From assembly GCF_021390595.1 (NCBI RefSeq), contig NZ_JAJEJR010000003.1, positions 496,001-560,000 on the forward strand: a DNA stretch of 64,000 bases. The letters run 5' to 3'. Origin of the DNA: Paraburkholderia sp. HP33-1 (GTDB taxonomy: Bacteria; Pseudomonadota; Gammaproteobacteria; Burkholderiales; Burkholderiaceae). Numbering within the stretch: the first letter of the stretch is position 1; every line of letters begins with the position of its first letter. Made by a program: the position numbers and the translations under genes. Positions 16,440-24,617 of the stretch are shown in pieces. The notes beneath the pieces are model-generated. The model was not told the DNA's origin, searched no databases, and saw nothing but the letters and a program-made list of their open reading frames with translations.

Positions 16440-17328
16440 TCAGGTAGCGGCCGCGAATGCTCGCTCGAGCGTCATTCGAAATGCGTTGAACAAGCCCTCG
16501 ATCGCACCAGTTCCTTCTCCTTCGAGCTGTAGCATACGGTGTCCCCCGCCCAGCATCTGGTTCAGCAACAGCGGGTAGGCAACGCCCGGTGCCAACGCCT
16601 CCAGAATCAGCGGCCGGATTGCTGGTGCGACGAGAGCCGCCATGTCCCGCGCGAGCAGTGCAGCCCCTGCGACATCCGGATCGAAACCGTAGGCTTCGAG
16701 AAGATCCAGAGCGTCGCCGTCGTAGAGGCGATTGTAGTTACCAGCGTCTGCATATCTCGACATCAGGAACCGCAGATCTGTCGCGTCCCTTGCATGCGCG
16801 GTGTGCCTGTCTCGCCAGGCGAGGATCTTGAGCATCGCGAGCGCCGGAAGGGACGCAACGAGGACAACGACGTCGTCTGCCAGTTCAACCTCGACGGCCG
16901 CCTCCAGCGCTTCGCCAAAACCGGCGACGTTCATCCGGAATGCGCCACCTGGCCATTCAATCTCGCGGTCGCCCTCGCGCTCGAGTCCCCCGAAGGGAAC
17001 GATCTCTAGCCACATCCTTTCGCCTGAGTCGGGCGCGGTGTAATAGAGCCGCTGAGCTTCCCCACTGGGCTCGAACCTTCCTGTCCCAACGAGCGCGTCG
17101 CACAGTTCCCGGCCGCCTTGCCAGCTTTCGATGCACACACCAATGTCGACGTCGGCGGTCGCCCGCGACTGCTCGATCCCGAAACCGGTGCGTGGTCAGG
17201 ATATCGCGGGCCGTCGCCCCGCTCACAAACCATGCTGCGCCTGCCTGATTCGCGGCGATCGAGACGTCACGCAGGACGGCGACGGACATCTCGGGGAAAG
17301 GATGGGCCTCGTGCAGCTTAATTGCCAC
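16440..17328 (-). pseudogene. AbiEii-like nucleotidyltransferase toxin, frameshifted
   Basis: The frame from GTG 17328 reads SVAVLRDVSIAANQAGAAWF, VSGATARDILTTHRF, then breaks near 17178-17184. The next frame continues GIEQSRATADVDIGVCIESW and runs to a stop at 16440. One extra base restores a single protein of about 295 residues. DVDIGVCI is the DxD-type metal motif of nucleotidyltransferases, as in AbiEii toxins of type IV systems. Its start overlaps the stop of the antitoxin fragment. The frameshift separates the substrate loop from the catalytic aspartates, so it should be inactive unless it is a sequencing error. Confidence 0.75.
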
Positions 17329-17569
17329 GTTGGATGTACTGGTCACCAATCAGCTGCGCGGTTTCGAGGTTGCGCGAGTCACCGCTCGCGACGAGATCGG
17401 CGTACACGAGCACGGGATAGACGACGTTGTCGACCAGCCCAGGGGTGCGGTTCAACTCGAAGGGCGCCTTGAGAAACTCCACGTTTCCCGTCGGGTCCGG
17501 CCGCAGCCGCCCGCGACTGATCATCTGCGTGGGGATCCCGTTGGTGCAGTACCCTGTCCTCTGCTCCCG
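17318..17569 (-). pseudogene. C-terminal fragment of an AbiEi-like antitoxin
   Basis: About 80 codons encode the family's C-terminal part: VEFLKAPFELN, then PVLVYADLVASGDSRNLETA and QLIGDQYI, which I recognise from AbiEi-type transcriptional antitoxins. There is no start; an in-frame stop at 17570 and the operator region of the next gene cut it off. The helix-turn-helix half is missing. It overlaps the nucleotidyltransferase gene by 11 bp, the expected order abiEi-abiEii. Confidence 0.65.
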
Positions 17570-17582
17570 TCACGATTTGCCT

Positions 17583-17751
17583 TATCGGTCATATTTGAGC
17601 GGCCAAGCGCCTTAACCGATCAAATATGACCGCTTTCCGCTCCCGTAGCTTGACGCGCGGCGCCTGTGGCGGGAAAATCGGCAGACCGCCTTCTCTTTCA
17701 CTAATCGATCAAATGAGCACGTTAAAGCCAGATAACCGGTCAAATACGATC
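17583..17751 (+). promoter_or_regulatory. Operator-like repeat cluster of hipBA locus 2
   Basis: Four copies of a TAACCGRTCAAATA-like motif occur at about 17583 (inverted), 17613, 17702 and 17733. The first two face each other as an inverted repeat (GGTCATATTTGA and TCAAATATGACC). The third overlaps the ATG at 17713 and the fourth lies 30 bp inside the assigned coding region. A possible promoter, TTGACG (17650) and GAAAAT (17673) with a 17-bp spacer, lies between the second and third. Autorepression by the XRE antitoxin is the natural reading. Confidence 0.7.
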
Positions 17752-18090
17752 GGTAAAACGCCGCGGGATTTTTTCCCGGCCCCCGTGACGCGCGCCGTGA
17801 AGAAGCTGGGTGCGGACCTGGCGCTCGCGCGCCGGCGGCGCCACCTGACGCAGGCGTCGATGGCGGAACGACTGCGCGTGTCCGAAGTCACGGTGCGCCG
17901 CATGGAGCGCGGAGACACCGGAATCTCCATCGGGACGATCGCTCTGGCTTTTTTTGTGCTCGGCGAGGTGGACAAGATTGGGAAGCTGCTCGATACATCG
18001 ACGGACAATATCGGGCTGTCGCTGATGAACGAGCAGTTGCCCCTGCGCGTGCGCAGAAAGCGCGTTAAGCCGAACTCTGGAGCCCTATGA
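17713..18090 (+). CDS. HipB-like XRE antitoxin (locus 2)
   Basis: This 125-residue protein has a helix-turn-helix at about residues 50-70 (LTQASMAERLRVSEVTVRRM) followed by IGTIALAFFVLGEVDKIGKL. The start is taken as ATG 17713, but two operator-like repeats lie at or just after it. A start further in, for example GTG at 17782 (VTRAVKKLG), would place them upstream; no strong ribosome site decides this. The stop overlaps the toxin start (ATGA). Confidence 0.85.
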   Translation: MSTLKPDNRSNTIGKTPRDFFPAPVTRAVKKLGADLALARRRRHLTQASMAERLRVSEVTVRRMERGDTGISIGTIALAFFVLGEVDKIGKLLDTSTDNIGLSLMNEQLPLRVRRKRVKPNSGAL

Positions 18091-19391
18091 GCAAGGCCTC
18101 GATCAAGCAGACGGTCAGGGTTGCGCTGGGCGCCGCGGCGCGCCCGGTTGGAACGCTCACGTACAACAAGGAAGGTGCTCGCGAATTCAGCTCGTTCGCT
18201 TACGACGCTGCATGGCTGGAAGCACCGGACCGATTCGAGATCTCGCCTGATCTCGGACTCGTCGAGGGTCACCAGTTCCGCAAGGCGCCGTCGAAGGACG
18301 ACTCGATGTTCCATTTCGCGCTGGCGGACACTGAGCCCGATGGCTGGGGCTGCCGCGTGATTGCGCGCGACCATGCCAGGAACCGCAAGGCGGCGCTGGC
18401 GGCCGGTCAGGCTGCGCCTCGGGCCGCGCTCACAGAAATGGATTATCTGCTGGGTGTGGACGACATGAGCCGTATCGGCGCGCTGCGCCTGGTCGGCGAG
18501 GCGGGCAATTTTCTGCGGACCATTGAGAATGGCGGTCGCGGGACGCCGCCCCTGATGGAGCTGGCGCAACTCATTGGCGCCACGCGCGCGGTGGAGATGA
18601 ACAAGGAAACAGAGGCGGATCTCCGGTACCTGCGCGGGCGCGGAACGTCGCTTGGTGGCATGCGGCCGAAGTGCACAATTCTCGACGAGGACGGGCACCT
18701 CGCGATCGGCAAGTTCCCGAGCGTGAAGGACGACCGTAGTGTCACGCGCGGCGAGATCTTGGCGCTGCATCTGGCGAGCGCGGCGGGCATCACCGCGGCC
18801 TCATCGCGCATCGTCATGTCCGACGACATACCGGTGGCACTTGTGCGGCGCTTCGATCGCACGGCCGACGGCAGCCGCATCCCCTATCTGTCGGCAGGGT
18901 CGATGCTGCAAGCGCTGCGCGCGGACGATCACGCGTACACCGAGATCGCCGACACGATCCGGATCCATTCGGTCGAGCCGACGCGTGATCTCGAAGAGCT
19001 ATGGCGCCGAATGGCGTTTAACCTGCTCATCACGAACGTGGACGACCACCTGCACAATCACGGGTTCCTCCATGTCGAGCACGGCCAATGGCGGCTCGCC
19101 CCGGCCTTCGACATCAACCCGTTCCCGGACAAGGATCCGGAGTTGAAGCTGTGGCTCACGCCCGAGTCCGGCCCGGTCAATTCCATCCTCGATGTGGTCG
19201 GCCAGGCAGGCTATTTTGATCTGTCGGATGACGACGCTTTGCGTGTTCTCGGCGAGATATGCGCGGCTGTGCAGGGCTGGAAAGCGATCGCGAAGTCCGA
19301 GCCGGTTGCGATGACCGAGGACGACCTCGACGCGTTTGCACCCGCGTTCGAGAACGAACAGATGGACCTCGCGATGCAACTGCTCGCGTAG
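18087..19391 (+). CDS. HipA-family kinase toxin (locus 2)
   Basis: This 434-residue protein is of a HipA subtype clearly different from locus 1. The N-terminal domain has PVGTLTYNKEGAREFSSFAY and AWLEAPDRFEISPDL. The kinase part shows LGGMRPKCTI (ATP loop), LAIGKFPS, VALVRRFDR, the catalytic ITNVDDHLHNHGF (N-x-D-D-H-x-x-N), and APAFDINPFPD for metal binding. It is coupled to the XRE gene by ATGA. All catalytic positions look intact, so an active kinase toxin is expected. Confidence 0.9.
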   Translation: MSKASIKQTVRVALGAAARPVGTLTYNKEGAREFSSFAYDAAWLEAPDRFEISPDLGLVEGHQFRKAPSKDDSMFHFALADTEPDGWGCRVIARDHARNRKAALAAGQAAPRAALTEMDYLLGVDDMSRIGALRLVGEAGNFLRTIENGGRGTPPLMELAQLIGATRAVEMNKETEADLRYLRGRGTSLGGMRPKCTILDEDGHLAIGKFPSVKDDRSVTRGEILALHLASAAGITAASSRIVMSDDIPVALVRRFDRTADGSRIPYLSAGSMLQALRADDHAYTEIADTIRIHSVEPTRDLEELWRRMAFNLLITNVDDHLHNHGFLHVEHGQWRLAPAFDINPFPDKDPELKLWLTPESGPVNSILDVVGQAGYFDLSDDDALRVLGEICAAVQGWKAIAKSEPVAMTEDDLDAFAPAFENEQMDLAMQLLA

Positions 19392-19496
19392 CTCGGCGCT
19401 CCTCTCCCCTGCGCGCTGGCTGAGCTTGCGCGAGGGGAAGCCCGGAGGCCGTGTAGCCGCGGTCCGTTGATGCGGTACGAAGCGCGCACCTAGGCA

Positions 19497-19713
19497 CAAT
19501 ACTGTTTAGATATCATATTCCCCTCGATAATCCCAAGCCATCGAGACATGCAAATTGGAGAACGATGGCCCGAACACGCAAGACACTGCCAGCGAAGGTC
19601 GATGTAGCGCACCTGATCAGTGCGGGGGTGCTGGCCAGCGTATGCCCGAGAGCCTTGATCGAGGAAGTTCTGGGGCACACGGGCCGGGCGAGCCAGCGCG
19701 AGCGGCGGCTGCG
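19497..19713 (+). repeat. Left-end fragment of the IS4-family element
   Basis: Nearly identical to 20636-20852, including the inverted repeat, ribosome site and the first 50 codons of the transposase. Homology ends after GCGAGCGGCGGCTG. It supplies the outer left end of the composite unit. Confidence 0.92.
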
Positions 19714-19935
19714 GGCGCCTCGGCAAAGCCCTCGACCTTGGGAATGCTCAGCAGAAATTCGAGAAAACCGTCATCCGCACGCGGCCCGCCAGTCACCTCT
19801 TTGCCATCCACCGCCACCACCCGCACCACGGGCTTGCCATGGCGCGTGACGGTCTGCGGCCCTTTAGGAGAGCGCCCGGTCGATGACTTCGCTGAAGTGG
19901 TTCTTGGCTTCCTGAACTTGCCAGACTGTGGACAT
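19714..19935 (-). pseudogene. Phd/YefM-type antitoxin, frameshifted and truncated
   Basis: From ATG 19935, behind AAGGAG, the frame reads MSTVWQVQEAKNHFSEVIDR and ALS then stops at 19864. One base less continues KGPQTVTRHGKPVVRVVAVD and GFLEFLLSIPKVEGF, completing a typical Phd antitoxin. The end of the gene is replaced by the IS fragment. No partner PIN or Doc toxin remains. It rides as passenger in the IS4 unit. Confidence 0.75.
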
Positions 19936-19977
19936 GATTGGCTCCTTTTCTTGACAGACTGGCCAGAATTTTAGTCT

Positions 19978-20619
19978 TCAAGCGAGCAAGCGCACCACCA
20001 CATCCGCCAAGGCCCGTCCCAGCACCGCGTGCTGCGGCGCGTCCAGGTGCACGCCATCGACCGCGCTGGCCGGCGTGACGCTGCCGGCGTCGAAGAAGGC
20101 GCAGCCCTCCGCCTCGCACACGGCGCGCAGGGCGTCGGCCAGGCCCACGCACTTGCTTTCCGAGCCCTCGAACCTGGGCGCGATGGGCCCGCGTGCCACC
20201 TGGGCCGGGGGCGGCGCCACCACCAGGATGGGCGGTACCGGCATGCCGGGCTCGATGGGCGCGGTGCGGATGGCGTGGATCAGCGCGGCCGTGCCCTGGG
20301 CGCTGCCCCAGGCGTTGTTGGCGGGGTGCATGACCTGGAAGTCGTTGGTGCCCAGCATCAGCAGCACCAGCGCCAGCGGCGACTGGGCTTCGATGCGCTG
20401 CGCCAGCCCTTCGAGCCCGTTGCGGCCGGGCTTGAAAGGGTCGTCCCAGACGGTGCGGCGGCCGTTCAGGCAGTCCTCGGTCACGCGCACGCGCAGGCCC
20501 TGCGCCGCCAGCGCGCCCTCCATGACGCCGGGCCAGCGCGCCTCGAAGGGCAGGCGCTGGCGCGTGCCGGGGACGATGCCCCAGGACATCGAGTCGGCGT
20601 AGACGAGGACGTGTTGCAT
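19978..20619 (-). CDS. SGNH/GDSL-family hydrolase (arylesterase-like), passenger gene
   Basis: This 213-residue protein starts at ATG 20619, just inside the full IS copy. Block I is VLVYADSMSWG, with the nucleophile Ser in an ADS variant of GDS. Block III is LMLGTNDFQ, and block V is DGVHLDAPQH with the Asp/His pair. The family hydrolyses esters or acyl groups; the substrate cannot be told from sequence. No signal peptide is present. A longer upstream reading through the transposase is a shadow. It travels in the IS4 unit and probably came from another betaproteobacterium such as a comamonad. Confidence 0.87.
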   Translation of the reverse strand: MQHVLVYADSMSWGIVPGTRQRLPFEARWPGVMEGALAAQGLRVRVTEDCLNGRRTVWDDPFKPGRNGLEGLAQRIEAQSPLALVLLMLGTNDFQVMHPANNAWGSAQGTAALIHAIRTAPIEPGMPVPPILVVAPPPAQVARGPIAPRFEGSESKCVGLADALRAVCEAEGCAFFDAGSVTPASAVDGVHLDAPQHAVLGRALADVVVRLLA

Positions 20620-20635
20620 GCTTGGGGGCTTACTC

Positions 20636-22090
20636 CAACACTGTTTAGATATCATATTCCCCTCGATAATCTCAAGCCATCGAGACATGCAAATTGGAGA
20701 ACGATGGCCCGAACACGCAAGACACTGCCAGCGAAGGTCGATGTAGCGCACCTGATCAGTGCGGGGGTGCTGGCCAGCGTATGCCCGAGAGCCTTGATCG
20801 AGGAAGTTCTGGCGCACACGGGCCGGGCGAGCCAGCGCGAGCGGCGGCTGCCGGCGCCGGCGGTAGTGTACTACGTGATGGCCCTGGCACTGTGGCGTGA
20901 GGCGCCGCTGGAAGAAGTGCTGCGCGTGGTCTGCGAGGGATTGTCCTGGCTGGGCCAGGGTCAGGGCGCTGCGGTGCAGGCCAGCAAGTCGGCCATCTCG
21001 CAAGCGCGCACACGCCTGGGCGCCGACGTCATGCACCAGTTGGCCCAGCGTGTGCTGCGCCCGGTGGCACCCCCGGGGCTGCCAGGCGCGTGGTACCGGG
21101 GACTGCGCGTGATGGCGCTCGATGGCAGCACCATGGACGTGGCTGACGAGCGCGCCAACGCCCAGTTCTTTGGCTACCCGGCGGCCTCGCGCGGCAGCAG
21201 CGCCTTCCCGCAGGCGCGGCTGCTCGGGTTGGTGGAATGCGGCACGCACGTGGTGACGGCCGCCCAGATCGGCCCGTACAGCGACAGCGAGCAAGCCATG
21301 GCGGCCAAGCTGCTGCCTGCGAAGCTGCAAGCGGACATGCTGGTGCTGGCCGATCGCAACTTCTACGGCTTCAAGCTGTGGGAGCTGGCCTGCGCCAGCG
21401 GGGCCAAGCTGGCCTGGCGGGTCAAATCCTCCTTGAAGCTGCCGGTGCGGCGAATACTGGCCGACGGCTCGTACCTGAGCGAGGTCTTTGACAGTCAGGA
21501 TCGCCAGCGTCGCCGGCCACTGACGGTGCGTGTCATCGACTACACGCTGCAAGCCTGCGCGATCCCGCCACAGGACAGCTACCGGCTGGTGACCAACATC
21601 CTGGAGCCGGCCCAAGCCGATGCGCTGGAGTTGGCGGCGCTGTACCACGAGCGCTGGGAGATCGAGGGTGTGTTCGACGAATTCAAGACGCACCTGAGGG
21701 CCAACAGCACGGTGCTGCGCAGCAAGACGCCAGAGCTCGTGCGGCAGGAGTTGTGGGGGCTGCTGCTGGCGCACTTTGCGATCCGCCAACTCATGGCCCA
21801 GGCGGCCTGGCAGCGCGGCCTGGACCCCGACGCCTTGAGCTTCGTGCACGCTGTGCGTGAGATCAAGCGCAAGATGCCGCAAGCTGCGGCCATTCCCCCC
21901 TGAGCGTCTGGCGCGCTGGCGCGATGCGCTGCTGGGCGAGATTGCCACCGGCAAGGTCACCAGCAGCCGCGGCCGCCTCAATCCACGAGGCGTCAAGCAC
22001 AAGATGAGCAACTTCAACGTGCGTCGGCGCGGCGCCGAATTGAACCGACGGCATCAGCCCAGTCCGGTGATTCGTATCTGAACAGTATTG
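20636..22090 (+). mobile_element. Full-length IS4-family element (1455 bp)
   Basis: Its left end CAACACTGTTTAGATA differs from the outer left end by one base, and its right end is shared with the composite unit. It has one transposase gene with a late frameshift. Confidence 0.88.
20704..21903 (+). CDS. IS4-family transposase, with +1 disruption near the C-terminus
   Basis: From ATG 20704 behind GGAG the frame gives 399 residues. It contains the first catalytic Asp (VMALDGSTMDV), the second (MLVLADRNFYGF), and the IS4 YREK signature in YHERWEIEGVFDEFK. It stops after AAAIPP at a run of six C residues (21895-21900). With five, it would continue PERLARWRDALLGEIATGKV to a stop at 22081, adding about 60 residues. 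The catalytic domain is complete, so activity with a shortened tail, or by slippage at the C-run, is possible. Confidence 0.88.
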   Translation: MARTRKTLPAKVDVAHLISAGVLASVCPRALIEEVLAHTGRASQRERRLPAPAVVYYVMALALWREAPLEEVLRVVCEGLSWLGQGQGAAVQASKSAISQARTRLGADVMHQLAQRVLRPVAPPGLPGAWYRGLRVMALDGSTMDVADERANAQFFGYPAASRGSSAFPQARLLGLVECGTHVVTAAQIGPYSDSEQAMAAKLLPAKLQADMLVLADRNFYGFKLWELACASGAKLAWRVKSSLKLPVRRILADGSYLSEVFDSQDRQRRRPLTVRVIDYTLQACAIPPQDSYRLVTNILEPAQADALELAALYHERWEIEGVFDEFKTHLRANSTVLRSKTPELVRQELWGLLLAHFAIRQLMAQAAWQRGLDPDALSFVHAVREIKRKMPQAAAIPP

Positions 22091-22093
22091 CAC

Positions 22094-22252
22094 CTAGGCA
22101 TAGGCCACGTGCACGTCTGACGGCCCCGCGACACTTCCGGTGGAAATGATCTGCCCCGTGCCATATCTCATGTTGATCGTACCGGCGCCGGTAACGCCAA
22201 GCGTCTGACCAGCGGCCGTGCGAGCAGCGCAGCCCTGGAAGTGAACATCTGA
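22094..22252 (-). pseudogene. C-terminal gene fragment whose stop codon received the IS4 unit
   Basis: A leftward frame of about 52 codons reads TLGVTGAGTINMRYGTGQII and then PSDVHVAYA to TAG at 22094-22096, which lies inside the duplicated target. It has no start, being closed by an in-frame TAG at 22253. The composition suggests a secreted or surface protein, but no family is recognised. Confidence 0.3.
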
Positions 22253-22259
22253 CTAGCTC

Positions 22260-22958
22260 GGGAGGGTGCCGAGTCTGCCACCCGCTTCCACTACCCACTC
22301 AGCGGATTGCCCCTGCAGAAAGCAGCCGTACTCTGCGGACAGGCTTATCGTATGTTTCTGTCGCGCAGGCTGATTACCGCTGTCTCTCCGAGAGCGGTCA
22401 TTCGATTCCGCTTAACTCGAAGTCGGCTCAGGGTCGTAACTACGCGTTCGCAGATGTGAGAGTCGCAGCCCCGGATCCGGCTTGGACGAACGGCCGGTTA
22501 GCGTCACGCAGCCGCCCGATGAGGGTCGGTAGCTGACCGTCTGCAACATGGCCGATTTGTGTGCGTAGCTCCTCCGTCAGGTCACGGAGAATTGCGGCCG
22601 TTGCAGCGGCCGGTTTCCCCGCACGCTGATGGGCAGATTGTGGCCGACTCCTCGACTTTGAGAGTTGCAGACAACCGCGTCATCAAGCTGGATGTCCGAC
22701 GGCCGAACGGGGCAGGGCGATGTTCCAGGCCGAGGTGACCTAGTTTCGCGACCTGAGGTCTGCCAAGGCGTGGCAGGTTCCCGCGATAAGCGGCGTTATC
22801 ACCGCCAGTCAGACAGACTGACGCCAACGGCAGAACCCTGCTCACCGAACTTCCCGGCAGACCCGCGCCCACTGCGGCGTCGCACAACCTGCACGGCGGA
22901 AATCCGTTCGCAACATCCCGCCACGCGCAGTGGGGGTGCCCGCTCAGTTACACGATGG
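22260..22958. other. Gene-free degenerate stretch
   Basis: Several overlapping frames exist on both strands, but none has family resemblance, a ribosome site or consistent codon use. No repeat or RNA gene was recognised. Confidence 0.45.
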
Positions 22959-24092
22959 TCAGACACAGGCCAGCTTACTGTGTCGCCTGCGGAGGTGCGT
23001 CGCCGGAGTTTGACGCCGCGTTGTTCGGCCCTCCGGATCGGTCTCGGGGTGTCTTATGCCAAATGCCTCGCATAGAGCCTCCCAGGGGCTGCCTCGCGCA
23101 GGCAACCCGAGGCGGACCCTCCAGCACCAGTCCAGCGAAGCCGCTTCCTTGTCCATTACGAGGAAGCGATGCCACCTGTCACGAAAAGTGGCCAGAAAGC
23201 GGTGATCGGGCATCCGGACTCGACCTGACCGGATATACCGCTCGACCCCGTTGGAAAACCGGCGATTCCGCTGGTCCACGCGTCGAATTCCCGCCCACAT
23301 TCCCGCCCGAATGCGTGCCTCAAGCGAAGTAGCAGCTTCGGGGCGTGATGGAGATGAATGGCTCCGCGCCAATGGCAGTCGCGGCTCGGCCAGTTCCAGG
23401 TAGCGCAACAGCGGCTGATATATATGATTGAACACCGCGTCGGTTTTGCACAGTTTATCGTGGCACGCGTCCATTGCATGTGCCAGATCCTGCAGATCCA
23501 TATCCTTGCTACCCGCAAGTGTTAGCAAACGGTATCGGATCCATAATTCGATGTATTGCCGAAGAAATTTACTTAGGGAAGCCAGGTTCATCGTGAGCTG
23601 GATGCTCGCCAGGCGATCTGGAGTGATAGCGCTGTCGAGCACTTCCCACAGTGGGGATTGTAGCCAGAGGCGGGCCGTCGCCCCGCCAGGCAATGCATGC
23701 ACCGCGCCAGTCAGATCAACGTTGTACTTGCCTCGTGGCCCTTCCACTGGACACCTATCTCCGCGCAAGTACTGGTACATGATTTTACTGTTCAGGGCGG
23801 AGCGACCGCTCCGTTGTGCACCGTCGTCTGTGCATACAGACAGTGGCTGCCCTAAACGGCTAAGACGCGAGGCTGTCTGGCCAATATGGATAACGCCGGC
23901 TGCTCCCCACGACATTCCTCTCAATCCCTGCAGACGCCGGGAGAGCGACATCGGCCTTCGGTCCTGTATGTCCGCGCTAGCGGGTTCAATCTGGCGCCAG
24001 TACCGGACGTCCAACGCGGCACGTTCCTTAACGTCATCACGCACTGAAAGCCCTCCAAATACACCATTGCACTGCCACGTCCAAACCTTCAA
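22959..24092 (-). CDS. Hypothetical protein next to the Tn7-like left end
   Basis: This frame encodes 377 residues from the ATG at 24092. The middle has natural protein character with amphipathic helices (LASLSKFLRQYIELWIRYRL, then MDLQDLAHAMDACHDKL). Both ends are Arg-rich and less convincing, so a start further in, such as MSLSRRLQGL, is possible. No family or motif is recognised. It points away from the putative transposon end and may be host DNA at the insertion site or an element gene. Confidence 0.5.
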   Translation of the reverse strand: MKVWTWQCNGVFGGLSVRDDVKERAALDVRYWRQIEPASADIQDRRPMSLSRRLQGLRGMSWGAAGVIHIGQTASRLSRLGQPLSVCTDDGAQRSGRSALNSKIMYQYLRGDRCPVEGPRGKYNVDLTGAVHALPGGATARLWLQSPLWEVLDSAITPDRLASIQLTMNLASLSKFLRQYIELWIRYRLLTLAGSKDMDLQDLAHAMDACHDKLCKTDAVFNHIYQPLLRYLELAEPRLPLARSHSSPSRPEAATSLEARIRAGMWAGIRRVDQRNRRFSNGVERYIRSGRVRMPDHRFLATFRDRWHRFLVMDKEAASLDWCWRVRLGLPARGSPWEALCEAFGIRHPETDPEGRTTRRQTPATHLRRRHSKLACV

Positions 24093-24371
24093 TTTCCTTG
24101 GGAGGCTTGGCTGGAGCGGATTTGACAGTGAGCAGTCGTCTCGACATGGTGTTCTGGGGTTCTGTCGCTACGCTTCACGTTGACCGCACAGCACGCGGCT
24201 TGGCAGGCAAGTGGTCTTGGATCAAAAGCCGGGGCCCGGGAAATCAGGCGAAACGATCGCATGCTCAGAAATGCAGTAGTTTTCGGTCTGAAAAAGGGGG
24301 CGCAACAACTGTTGGATGAAAACTATGGACCGTTGAGCGGTCGATCGCCAAGGGTCGTGGATCTGAATTGC

Positions 24372-24580
24372 CTGTCAAGAAGCGCTGTGTCAGAAGCCCT
24401 GTGTCAGAAGTCCTGCATCACGTCTCACGTCTGAAGTACCGGAGGCACCTCGCTATGAAACAAGGTCCGTAAAGATCGGTGGAACATTAAAAAACGGGCG
24501 CCCGGTTTGCCGACCGGGCGCCCGTTCTCCCCAGCCCGATTGGCAGAGTAGACAAGTGACACGGTCATAGTCTGCCCAAT
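24372..24580 (+). repeat. Candidate left end of the Tn7-like element (TnsB-like sites)
   Basis: Three imperfect sites with core C[AG]GAC on the minus strand lie at 24423-24436, 24458-24471 and 24562-24576. They mirror the sites near 49 kb, which are on the plus strand. Further left, CTGTGTCAGAAG occurs twice with a 14-bp period (24385, 24399) plus a degenerate third unit (24372). Tn7-type ends carry several TnsB sites inside a terminal TGT; TGT trinucleotides at 24373 or 24400 could be the terminus. No target duplication was found. Confidence 0.45.
24493..24526 (-). terminator. Strong hairpin, intrinsic terminator for leftward transcription
   Basis: AACGGGCGCCCGG and its perfect complement enclose an 8-base loop. 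On the minus strand the stem is followed by six T residues. It lies between two of the putative TnsB sites, so it would stop transcripts running out of the element to the left. Confidence 0.75.
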
Positions 24581-24617
24581 CAGGCCTTCTGTCAAGCGCC
24601 TTGAAATGGAGGCAGGT

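Larger units (their letters stand above)
19497..22090 (+). mobile_element. IS4-family composite unit bounded by a 10-bp target duplication
   Basis: The unit begins CAATACTGTTTAGATA at 19497 and ends with the inverted form, reading TATCTGAACAGTATTG, at 22090. The host word CACCTAGGCA lies directly outside both ends (19487-19496 and 22091-22100). Inside are a 217-bp left-end fragment of the IS, about 920 bp of passenger DNA and a full IS copy (20636-22090). The single duplication around the whole implies that all 2594 bp moved together. Confidence 0.9.

Noticed and set aside
20620..22017. N-terminal extension of the SGNH hydrolase frame through the IS
   Set aside because: It is antisense to the IS4 transposase; the hydrolase fold begins at the internal ATG at 20619.
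24372..24412. CRISPR-like short repeats
   Set aside because: Units are 14 bp with no spacers and only two to three copies; they fit transposon-end repeats better.
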